Source: Pseudomonas asiatica
GTDB taxonomy: Bacteria > Pseudomonadota > Gammaproteobacteria > Pseudomonadales > Pseudomonadaceae
Assembly (NCBI RefSeq): GCF_040214835.1
Contig: NZ_CP157874.1
Coordinates: forward strand, 4,483,501-4,547,500
Length of the DNA: 64,000 bases
Direction of reading: 5' to 3'
Made by a program: the position numbers and the translations under genes. The notes under the pieces are model-generated. The model did no database searches. It saw only the letters and a list, made by a program, of their open reading frames with translations, and was not told the DNA's origin. Each line of letters begins with the position of its first letter. The first letter of the stretch is position 1. Shown piece by piece: positions 54,201-61,262 of this stretch.

Positions 54201-55636
54201 ACGAACGCGATCGCCTGCACCGGGAAGTGCAGCGTACCCAGGGCGCGTTGCTCACACACCAGGAATATGACCGCAACGGACGTTTGCGCACCCGCAGATG
54301 CAGGCCCGCCAGCCAACCCGTGCAATTACCCGCACCTTTCCAGCAGCGCTTCGAATACGACCCGCGCGATGACCTGAACCGGCGCGTGCGGCAGGTAGCC
54401 GGCCGGGTGCAGCATGACCAGATCATCCAGCTTGATGCGGGTGGGCGCCTGATGGGCAGTCATGACATTGCCAACGGCAATCATGAAACCTACCGCTACG
54501 ATGCCGCCGGCAACCTGCTGGATGCCACGGCCAATGCCCCAGTTCTGCACGACAGGTTGCTGGCGTACCAGGACAAGCGCTACCGCTACGACGCCTTTGG
54601 CCGCCTGGTGGAAAAGCGCAGCAGCCGGCGCGGCATACAGCATTTCAGCTACGACGCAGAGCACCGCCTGGTAGAGGTACGCACTCGCCAGGCAGGGCGG
54701 GAACGCAGTGTACGCATGCGTTACGATCCGCTCGGGCGGCGGGTGGAAAAAAGCGAACATGATGGTGCCGGGCAGCTGCTCGGCCAGACGCGCTTTGCCT
54801 GGGACGGATTACGCCTGTTGCAGGAACAGCGCCATGGCCAGGTAAGCCTGTACCTGTACGAGGGTGACGGCTATGAGCCGCTGGCACGCATCGACGGCAG
54901 CGGGCCGAACCAGCAGGTGCTGCACTTCCATAATGACCTCGGGGGGCTCCCGGAGTGGCTGACCGATGAACAGGGACGCGTGGTATGGCAGGCCAGCTAT
55001 CTGGGCTGGGGTTCTACCCTCGATGAGTCCCGCCAGGCCAGTTGCCTGCAGGAACAGAATCTGCGCTTCCAGGGGCAATACCTGGATCGGGAGACCGGGT
55101 TGCATTACAACACCTTCAGGTTCTATGACCCGGAGGTAGGCCGCTTTACCCAGCCTGACCCGATTGGCCTGTCTGGTGGTCACCAACTGTACCGGTATGC
55201 GCCAAACCCGGTGACATGGGTCGATCCACTAGGTTGGCTGACCTTGACCGGTTATACCAAGGGCGGTATCAAGCGAACCACCGAAGCCTGGCGCAGCAGG
55301 CATGGTCCGGCGTCAATGCGTGACCACCACATGATCCCGCAAGAAATGTGGCGGGAAGACCGCGATTTCCGTAACCAGATGAAAGCTGCCGGAATTCGCA
55401 ACCCCAAACGCTACATCGACCAGCAGATCTCGCGCATTCCGAATGCATTTCACGCCGACATTCACGCCAAAGGTTGGAACGAGGACTGGAAGAAGTGGTT
55501 CAACAACAACGCGAACTTCACCAAGAAGGACCTGCAAAAGCAGATCAAGGTGATGATGCGCCAATACAATGTGCCCAAGGCGACGAGGAACCATGTGCGT
55601 CGCTACGGCAAGAATGGCAAGGGCTGCGGAGGCTGA
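51236..55636 (+). CDS. Rhs-family T6SS effector: TM segments, PAAR, YD repeats, HHx-nuclease-like tip
   Basis: 1466 residues. N-terminal hydrophobic helices (about 24-85) precede a PAAR-like region (about 180-245, LINGHPACRSGDRSTC). The Rhs/YD shell runs about 285-1330, with many repeats like YRYDAAGNL. The shell ends in the conserved DPIGLSGGHQLYRY and WVDPLG near 1308-1333, where the toxin is normally cleaved off. The C-terminal tip (~134 residues) has DHHMIPQEMW near 1362 and HADIHAKGWNEDWKKWF near 1408. These resemble HNH/endonuclease VII-fold toxins of the HHx/DUF2380 type, so DNA cleavage is the likely activity. The tip DNA looks less GC-rich than the shell, typical of swapped tips. Nuclease identity is by motif memory, unverified. 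Confidence 0.88.
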   Translation: MSDALWAAREGDALMHTSMLADIVGGVLEIAATVAIGALATAAVAAAFGLTVATGGLGCFVLGAVVGLVVGVVMAKTGADTGLSRLCEGIGNFLFPPSVQANIISGSSNTRTNGKRAARAAGVVTGPPAPLEQAGAEAGEAKEETFLDMAKGFFSQMWRPTVATPAANTLPAPDDKVLCSKHPPMPPQYLAEGSSKVLINGHPACRSGDRSTCEAVIVDGGLVSNNVRIGGEPIVVREIRSGKTPGIGLAVTALMLLRGRGGKFYSKFGCMLLGGVSSFVSGQVTNAIVQATSGSPNPVHASTGAKILCGPDELDFSLQALLPLDWQRLYNSRDERREGLFGAGWSIEYEVFVQLHLDADGSERLSFTDEQARVIDMGYIARADAVFSAGEGLSVRRSQQDEILIEDIDKGLYRLFQPSPGKPGHWRLSAMGDRNDNRIYLDYDESGRLIRLRDTFDLVQVELHYAPQWPQRVARLERRHADGDLQLLVSYQYDACGDLAAVYDSQGRLRRRFVYDEQRRLVEHENAAGLRCFYEWALTEDDWRVVHYRSSGGDEYQFEYDIPARTTRITDGLQRVSTRRWNAQYQITEYIDAVGATWQFEWDDERQLLAAVDPMEGRWQYFYDASGNLTQTVDPLGRSESTQWLEHWSLPRSTMDPAGNSWQYRYDPRGNCIGETDPQGNVTQYRYDHRGQPTEIIDPAGHSRTLRWSDLGLLLQETDCSGHITRYRYDRNGHLLSVTDALSERTEFEYDSDGLLLGVTRPDGTREGYRYDEAGRLTQAIDPAGGITAYRFDARGVLLQSIDPQGRTLGYQVDPYGRLLSLTNENGEHFYFRWDAANRLVREQFLDGTAREYRHDPLHNVVQVAYTPTPGNSSVEPIVHRLERDALGRLITKTTADGVTTYGYDELDNLTEVHFDDAAGNSETLQLCFDALGQLVEEHSGNGVLRHRYDELGNLCRTQLFDGRWINRMYYGSGHLHQINLDGHVINDYERDRLHREVQRTQGALLTHQEYDRNGRLRTRRCRPASQPVQLPAPFQQRFEYDPRDDLNRRVRQVAGRVQHDQIIQLDAGGRLMGSHDIANGNHETYRYDAAGNLLDATANAPVLHDRLLAYQDKRYRYDAFGRLVEKRSSRRGIQHFSYDAEHRLVEVRTRQAGRERSVRMRYDPLGRRVEKSEHDGAGQLLGQTRFAWDGLRLLQEQRHGQVSLYLYEGDGYEPLARIDGSGPNQQVLHFHNDLGGLPEWLTDEQGRVVWQASYLGWGSTLDESRQASCLQEQNLRFQGQYLDRETGLHYNTFRFYDPEVGRFTQPDPIGLSGGHQLYRYAPNPVTWVDPLGWLTLTGYTKGGIKRTTEAWRSRHGPASMRDHHMIPQEMWREDRDFRNQMKAAGIRNPKRYIDQQISRIPNAFHADIHAKGWNEDWKKWFNNNANFTKKDLQKQIKVMMRQYNVPKATRNHVRRYGKNGKGCGG

Positions 55637-55637
55637 C

Positions 55638-56228
55638 ATGAACATCTATCACTTGGACAACGCGCCGACTCCCTGGGGAGACTGGGGCGCGGTACTGCTC
55701 CAGGGCATGATCGCCTGGGACGAAGATACCGATGTAGACAGCATCGAGCGGGCCGGCCCGTACACCCCGGCCGCCTACATACGTTCGGGTTCGCTGGTGC
55801 TCACCCAGCCGGTCAAGGAAGCCCTGGAAAAAAGCGGCCTGAAGGGGATCGGGCGTTACGAGCATCTGGAGAAGACCCATATCGTTCACATCGACTGGCT
55901 GCACTGGGACACCAGCAAGCCCATTACCGATTACCTCGATCTGGAAGGCGGGCCGAGCTCGATCATCGACTCCCTGCCGCATGACCCTGAGCTTGCCGCG
56001 CGTATGCCGGAGTACTGGCAGGCATTCGTGATGGGCAAGCTCAACCTGCTCAAGGACCCGCAGCATGACCCTGCCGACCTCGGCCAGTATCTCAAGGTGC
56101 TCAAGGCCGACGAGCAAGCCGACTTCTTCAAAGGGGATGTCTATCGCGGGTACTTCCTGAGCGAACGGGCCAAGGAGTGGCTGGAACAGCAGTGCCCAGG
56201 TTGCTTTACATTCACCCTGCTCGGTTGA
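55638..56228 (+). CDS. Presumed immunity protein for the Rhs toxin tip
   Basis: 196 residues, not recognised with certainty. It has no signal peptide or membrane segment, so it is cytoplasmic, where an immunity protein against a nuclease must act. The start ATG 55638 lies one base beyond the Rhs stop. It is acidic (WDEDTDVDSIE, HDPADLG), as is usual for inhibitors of basic nucleases. Its sequence could belong to one of the Imm families found with polymorphic toxins, but I cannot name which. It is followed immediately by the converging LysR gene. Confidence 0.7.
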   Translation: MNIYHLDNAPTPWGDWGAVLLQGMIAWDEDTDVDSIERAGPYTPAAYIRSGSLVLTQPVKEALEKSGLKGIGRYEHLEKTHIVHIDWLHWDTSKPITDYLDLEGGPSSIIDSLPHDPELAARMPEYWQAFVMGKLNLLKDPQHDPADLGQYLKVLKADEQADFFKGDVYRGYFLSERAKEWLEQQCPGCFTFTLLG

Positions 56229-56229
56229 A

Positions 56230-57126
56230 TCAGTCCAGCTGCCGAGCCCTCAGTTCCTGCGCCAGCATGTCAATGAATGCGCGGACCTTGGTCGAACCGT
56301 ACTTGCTCTCCCGGTGCAGTATATGGATTGGCCACGGCGCCTCTTCGTATTCGGCAAGGATCACCTGCAACTGCCCACTGGCCACCTCATCCGCGACCTG
56401 ATACGACAGCAGGCGGGCAATGCCCAACCCGCCGCTGGCAGCGGCGATTGCCCCGTCATTGCTGGTCACCGTCAAGCGAGGCTTCATGCGCACCAGAGTC
56501 GGCTCATCGGTCACCCCAAAGCGCCAACCGGCTCGCGGCGACAGGTTGGTGGTGCCGATCACCGCATGCTCCGCCAGGTCGGACGGGTGCTTCGGCACGC
56601 CATGGCGCGCCAGGTACTCGGGAGAGGCGCACAGCATGCGCCGGACCCTGCCCACCCGCAGTGCTTTGAGCCCGGAGTCGGGCAAGGGGCCGATACGAAC
56701 GGCCACATCCATGCCCTCCTCGACCATGTTGACGATGCGGTCGAGGAAGTAGGCGGAAACGTCAACCTCGGGGTACTGCTGCAGGTAGTGGACGATGCAC
56801 GGCATGACGAACTTCTTGCCGAACAGGATGGGCGCAGTGACGGCCAGGTCGCCCTTGGGCGTGGCGTTGATGCCGGCGGCGGCTTCGTTGGCCTCGTTGA
56901 TGCTGGCGAGGATATGCCGGGTGTCTTCCAGGTAGCGGCCCCCGGCTTCGGTCAGGCGTACGCTACGGGTGGTGCGCAGCAGCAGCTTGACCCCCAGCTG
57001 ATCTTCCAGGGCGCTGACGGCACGGGTGACCGCGGCTGGGGAGATGTCCAGGCGGCGGGCAGCAGCGGCGAAGCTTTCCAGCTCGCCTACGGCGACGAAC
57101 ACCTTCATCAGGTGGATCTGGTCCAT
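56230..57126 (-). CDS. LysR-type transcriptional regulator
   Basis: 298 residues, standard LTTR size. The N-terminal winged helix-turn-helix (about 1-60) reads FVAVGELESFAAAARRLDISPAAVTRAVSALEDQLGVKLL. The C-terminal effector domain has the usual inducer-binding fold. The first residues MDQIHLMKVFV resemble the CrgA/aldehyde-detoxification-like subgroup. Start ATG 57126. Its target is unknown; it is not divergent from an obvious partner. The neighbouring flavin enzyme gene reads the same way with a REP element between. Confidence 0.88.
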   Translation of the reverse strand: MDQIHLMKVFVAVGELESFAAAARRLDISPAAVTRAVSALEDQLGVKLLLRTTRSVRLTEAGGRYLEDTRHILASINEANEAAAGINATPKGDLAVTAPILFGKKFVMPCIVHYLQQYPEVDVSAYFLDRIVNMVEEGMDVAVRIGPLPDSGLKALRVGRVRRMLCASPEYLARHGVPKHPSDLAEHAVIGTTNLSPRAGWRFGVTDEPTLVRMKPRLTVTSNDGAIAAASGGLGIARLLSYQVADEVASGQLQVILAEYEEAPWPIHILHRESKYGSTKVRAFIDMLAQELRARQLD

Positions 57127-57201
57127 GCGGGCTCCTGGGGCTATGAAGTGCCGGGATTATCTTTCATCCGAGCGTTTTGTGTTGCCTCTGTCCCGTACGC
57201 G

Positions 57202-57330
57202 GTCCCTTGTAGGAGCGGCCTTGTGTCGCGAAAGGGCTGCACAGCAGCCCCAGCAATTGATGCTTCACTACTGAAATCCTGGGGCCGCGCTGCGGCCCTT
57301 TCGCGACACAAGGCCGCTCCTACAGGGGAC
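57202..57330. repeat. REP-type inverted repeat, gtaggagcggccttg family
   Basis: gtcccttgtaggagcggcc ... ggccgctcctacaggggac, nearly perfect outer arms with inner tgtcgcgaaaggg / ccctttcgcgaca. It separates the LysR gene from the flavin-fusion gene. Confidence 0.9.
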
Positions 57331-57339
57331 CGCGCACGA

Positions 57340-59376
57340 TCAGATATCCAGCACCAACGCCTGTACCCCCTCCTCGACCCGGGCCGGCACGGCACAGCAG
57401 ATCAACACCGACCCCGCCTCCGGCAACTCGGCCGGCGGGTTCGGGTAATGTACCTGACCACTGACCAAGCGGGTCTTGCAAGTACCACACGACCCACCTC
57501 GACAACTGAACTCCGGCGACAATCCGCGAGCCTCGGCCAGCTCCAGCAGCGTCCCGCTACCCGGCGCCCAGCGTGCCTCTTTGGCTGAAGCCGCAAAGTA
57601 CACCGGTACCGGCTCGCTGGCAGCAGGTGGCTGTTGCAGGGTGGGCTGGTCATCGTCGGTGTGCCGCCGGAGCGTCGACGGGCCAAAGGCTTCGGCATGG
57701 ATCCGCGCATCCGGCACATGCACCCCGCGCAGCCCTTCATACAGGTCCTGGGTAAAACTGCCCGGGCCGCACAGATAGAAATCGTAGTCGTCCAGCGCCA
57801 GCGTGGCCTTGACCTGCTCGATACCCAGCCGACCGGCAAACTCGTAATCACGCCCCGCCAGCGCATGCGCTTCCGGCTGGCTCAGGGCGCGGTGCACGTG
57901 CAGCAGGCCGCCGGCCTGTTGCCGCAAGCTTGCCAGCTCCTCACGGAACGGCAGGTCGACCAGGCTGCGCGCCCCATGAAACAGATGAATGCGCCGTGCC
58001 TGCCCCTTGCTCAACTGCTCGCGCAGCATGGCCAGTAACGGCGTGATACCCACACCCGCGCCAATCAGCACCAGCGGCCGTGTGCTCTGCTGGTCCAGCG
58101 TGAAGCTGCCCATTGGCGGGCGCACGTTCAGCATATCGCCTGCCACGACGCGCTCATGCAGGTGCCGCGAGGCCGGGCCCTGAGCTTTGACGCTGATGCG
58201 CAGGTAACCGTCGGAAGGCGCGCTGGACAGGCTGTAGGTGCGGATCAGCGCCGCCTCACCGTCGAGCCGGACTTGCACCGGAACATGCTGCCCCGGCGCA
58301 AAGGCCATCGCACTGCCAGCAGGAGGCTCAAGGTAGAACGAGCGGATATCACGGCTTTCCTGCTCCACCCGCAGCACGCGCCAGGCTTGCCATTGGCGCT
58401 GCCGCTGGCGTTGCTGCAGGCGTATGTCGGCCTCGGCCCAGGTGCCGGTCATCAGGCTGGTCGGCGCGTACTCCTTGAAGGCCCAACGCAGGGAAACGGC
58501 AGCCGGGCGCCACACCACCTGCTCGACCTCCAGCGTCCACAAACGCTCGGCACCTTCGAACGCCTGGATGGCGGGGCTGTCCAGCAGCAACTCGGCATGC
58601 CCGTATAGCTGCAACACGTTGCCGTTGCTGAAATCGATGAACAGCAACCCTGCTTGCGGGTTCACCAGCAGGTTGCCCAAGGTGTTGAAGTGCAGGTTGC
58701 CAGCATAGTCGGGAATGGTCAGGCGGTTGCCTTCGACCTTGACGAACCCGGGCCGCCCGCCACGGTGGGAGACATCCACCGAGCGCTGGCCGTCGTCATG
58801 CTCGACATAGCTGGCGACAAAGAAGGTGTCGGCTGCCTGGATCATGCTGGCAGCCGAGGCATCGAGTGTCGTCGCATCGACACGCCCTTGGGCGGGTTCC
58901 GCGACACGGGTGTAGTCACGCAGCTGGATGTACTGCGGGCAGTTGCCGAACGACTGCTCCACAGTCACCTGCAGTTGCCCGTCGCCGGCCTGGTGGATCT
59001 GGCCGTTGAGGCGGTTGCGCCGGCGGGTGTGCAGTTCGATCCCCAGCAGGCCGACCGCCTGCCCGGCAGCCAGCCCCGGGGTAGCAGGATCGTCTGCTGG
59101 CAGTTGAGTGTCGATCGTCAGCTGGCGCGGGTCCGGCGAGCTGACGAAACCTTCCGGCCCTTCCAACAGCGTTGCCCAGGGCCGCCCCAGTGCGTCCACG
59201 CTGGCGGCGACCATGAACGGCAACTGGTGATAGAAAATACGATGCTGGTCGGGCATGTAGTCACGAATGACCTTCTGCCCGAACGCCTCCATGCGCTCCG
59301 CGACACCGGCTTTTTCCTGCAGGGTCTTCTCCCCCGCATGCCAGGGCGAGGAGTGGTGGTCCGGGTTCTGTTGCAT
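57340..59376 (-). CDS. Split-barrel flavin domain / ferredoxin reductase / 2Fe-2S ferredoxin fusion
   Basis: 678-residue redox fusion. The N-terminal ~300 residues resemble the pyridoxamine 5'-phosphate oxidase-like split barrel (LPFMVAASVDALGRPWATLL near 52 and FNTLGNLLVNPQAGLLFIDF near 230). Next comes an FAD/NAD ferredoxin-reductase module with RTYSLSSAP (about 390) and GAGVGITPLLAMLREQ (about 445). The C-terminus is a plant-type ferredoxin with CRGGSCGTC near 620 and a distal CC near 657, giving four cluster cysteines. It would pass electrons from NAD(P)H to the flavin or an outside partner. The substrate is unknown. ATG 59376 opens with MQQNPDHHSS. The nearby GST gene suggests a xenobiotic or oxidative-stress role, but that is a guess. 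Confidence 0.85.
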   Translation of the reverse strand: MQQNPDHHSSPWHAGEKTLQEKAGVAERMEAFGQKVIRDYMPDQHRIFYHQLPFMVAASVDALGRPWATLLEGPEGFVSSPDPRQLTIDTQLPADDPATPGLAAGQAVGLLGIELHTRRRNRLNGQIHQAGDGQLQVTVEQSFGNCPQYIQLRDYTRVAEPAQGRVDATTLDASAASMIQAADTFFVASYVEHDDGQRSVDVSHRGGRPGFVKVEGNRLTIPDYAGNLHFNTLGNLLVNPQAGLLFIDFSNGNVLQLYGHAELLLDSPAIQAFEGAERLWTLEVEQVVWRPAAVSLRWAFKEYAPTSLMTGTWAEADIRLQQRQRQRQWQAWRVLRVEQESRDIRSFYLEPPAGSAMAFAPGQHVPVQVRLDGEAALIRTYSLSSAPSDGYLRISVKAQGPASRHLHERVVAGDMLNVRPPMGSFTLDQQSTRPLVLIGAGVGITPLLAMLREQLSKGQARRIHLFHGARSLVDLPFREELASLRQQAGGLLHVHRALSQPEAHALAGRDYEFAGRLGIEQVKATLALDDYDFYLCGPGSFTQDLYEGLRGVHVPDARIHAEAFGPSTLRRHTDDDQPTLQQPPAASEPVPVYFAASAKEARWAPGSGTLLELAEARGLSPEFSCRGGSCGTCKTRLVSGQVHYPNPPAELPEAGSVLICCAVPARVEEGVQALVLDI

Positions 59377-59403
59377 GGCGGCGTTCCTCGCAATGGCGGG
59401 ATG

Positions 59404-60033
59404 TCAGGCGCTGGTCTGCAGGCCGATCACGGTGCGTGGCATGGGCACGAAGCCCGGCAGCGCCTCGATCCGCGCCAGCCAGCTGCGTACGTTGGCATAG
59501 GGCTCCAGCGACACATTGCCCTCCGGTGCGTGGGCGATGTAGGAGTAGTTGGCGATATCGGCGATGGTGGGTGTGCTACCGGCCAGGAAGGGCGTTTTGG
59601 CCAGCTCGGCGTCGATCACCTTCAGCAGGGTATGGGCGCGGGTAATCACTTCGTCGGTGTTGAACGAGGCACCGAACACCGTGACCAGACGCGCGGCAGC
59701 AGGGCCGAAGGCCAACGGGCCGGCAGCGACCGACAGCCAGCGCTGGACGCGGGCGGCGGCAGCGGGTTCCTCGGGGAGCCAGGTGCCGTTGTCGTACTTC
59801 TTGGTCAGGTACACCAGAATGGCGTTGGAGTCGGCGACCACCGTGCCGTTGTCGTCGATGACCGGGACCTGGCCGAACGGGTTGAGGGCCAGGAAGTCCG
59901 GCTGCTTGTGCGCGCCTTTGGCCAGGTCGACGAACACCAGCTCGGTGGGCAGGTTCAGCAGCGAAAGCATCAGCTCGATGCGATGGGCGTGGCCGGACTT
60001 GGGGAAGTTGTAAAGCTTGATCGGGTTCGACAT
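59404..60033 (-). CDS. Glutathione S-transferase family protein
   Basis: 209 residues. Thioredoxin-like N-terminal domain (about 1-80) has [20 protein letters not shown], with Ser13 of PKSGHAHR at the catalytic position typical of bacterial GSTs. [13 protein letters not shown] and [10 protein letters not shown] are the glutathione-binding segments. The all-helical C-terminal domain follows, with the N-capping TIADIANY near 165. ATG 60033. It lies 27 bases upstream of the flavin-fusion gene in the same direction, so the two may be one operon. Confidence 0.9.
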   Translation of the reverse strand: MSNPIKLYNFPKSGHAHRIELMLSLLNLPTELVFVDLAKGAHKQPDFLALNPFGQVPVIDDNGTVVADSNAILVYLTKKYDNGTWLPEEPAAAARVQRWLSVAAGPLAFGPAAARLVTVFGASFNTDEVITRAHTLLKVIDAELAKTPFLAGSTPTIADIANYSYIAHAPEGNVSLEPYANVRSWLARIEALPGFVPMPRTVIGLQTSA

Positions 60034-60175
60034 GGGCTTGGCTCCTGGTCAGCACCGGGGTGGGCTGGTGGAGCACATGCTGCACCGGTTCGGCTGGCAG
60101 CAGAATCCGTGTGGCGGGGAAACCATAATTTCGCGGGGCGGAATAATGGAAATATCCAGATCCGCGTATCCCCTG

Positions 60176-60292
60176 TGTAGGAGCGGCCTTGTGTCGCGAT
60201 AGGGCCGCAAAGCGGCCCCCGACTATGGTTTATCGCTGCTGAAATCCTGGGGCCGCTTTGCGGCCCTATCGCGACACAAGGCCGCTCCTACA
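60176..60292. repeat. REP-type inverted repeat, gtaggagcggccttg family
   Basis: tgtaggagcggccttgtgtc ... gacacaaggccgctcctaca with inner gcgatagggccgcaaagcgg and its complement. It lies in the 274-base gap between the GST and UPF0149 genes, which otherwise holds only the GST promoter. Confidence 0.9.
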
Positions 60293-60307
60293 AAGGCAGG
60301 TGCAAGA

Positions 60308-60859
60308 TCAGTGCAGCTTGTTGAAATACCGGAACAACCCACGCGCAGCCTCGATCACCTGTGGCACACAAGCCTGGATGTCCTCTTCGCTCATCTGGTC
60401 CAGCAACTCGAAGTTGTCCTCGAGCCCATGCAGCGAAATGGCCTTGAGCAGTTGGTCCTGCTCCGGCGGCAGCTCGGCCCAACCAGCGACCTGAGTGCCG
60501 CGCATGTAGCCAAAGCACCACTCCTCCATGATGATCACACTGCCCTCTTCGCCTTCGCTTTCTTCGAACAGCGGCTCAAAGTGGTCGACATCGTCGCCCA
60601 ACTCCTCCGCCACCTGGCTGGCATAACGCAGCATCAATGCCGTATACGCCTCTTCATGTGCCGGCTTCTTGAATTTCGGCACCTTGCCACCAGCCACCGC
60701 GGGCAGCCACTGTTCCGGAGTGACAGTGGTCGGTGAGCTGGCCAGTGCAGTGAAAAAGCCATTGAGCTCGGCCAGGTTGAGTACCGAGTAGTCATTGCCG
60801 TAGGTGATCAGCAGGTCTTCGAGGCGGTCGAGTTCTTTTTCGCTGAGTGCGGGGAGCAT
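60308..60859 (-). CDS. YecA/UPF0149 family protein
   Basis: 183 residues from ATG 60859 (MLPALSEKELDRLEDLL). The acidic helical UPF0149 domain includes LAELNGFFTALASSP near 29, EEWCFGYMRG near 110 and DDVDHFEPLFEESEGEEG near 85. Family members often carry a C-terminal SEC-C zinc motif; this one does not. Function unknown. The frame extends 14 codons upstream without support. The 403-base gap to the next gene holds a REP element (61104) and nothing else convincing. Confidence 0.85.
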   Translation of the reverse strand: MLPALSEKELDRLEDLLITYGNDYSVLNLAELNGFFTALASSPTTVTPEQWLPAVAGGKVPKFKKPAHEEAYTALMLRYASQVAEELGDDVDHFEPLFEESEGEEGSVIIMEEWCFGYMRGTQVAGWAELPPEQDQLLKAISLHGLEDNFELLDQMSEEDIQACVPQVIEAARGLFRYFNKLH

Positions 60860-61103
60860 GGGTGAACATCCTGGGAAGCAAAAGTGTGTGCACCCTAGCA
60901 CAGAACTACCCTGAGTCCGCGATAGCGATTATTCATGCCATCACCGCGGCATTGGTGCATGGAAGCGATAGCCAAGCGTTGCATCGTACATCGCGGCTGC
61001 CTTAACAGTTGTTTGGAAAGGCGCTTGTAAAGCTGTTGAAGGAATATGAAATGGATGTGGCAGGTCGGGTCTTATACGCAGAACAGGTGGTAAATGTGAT
61101 CCA

Positions 61104-61218
61104 TGTAGGAGCGGCCTTGTGTCGCGATGGGCTGCATGGCAGCCCCGGCGATTGTTGCGTTGACGCTGAAATCCGGGGGCCGCTTTGCGGCCCATCGCGA
61201 CACAAGGCCGCTCCTACA
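61104..61218. repeat. REP-type inverted repeat, gtaggagcggccttg family
   Basis: tgtaggagcggccttgtgtc ... gacacaaggccgctcctaca, inner gcgatgggctgc / gcggcccatcgc. Third copy of this family within 4 kb. Confidence 0.9.
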
Positions 61219-61262
61219 CAGGTTCGGCGCCAGCCTTCAGGTGGCGCCGTACCTGTCAGGCC

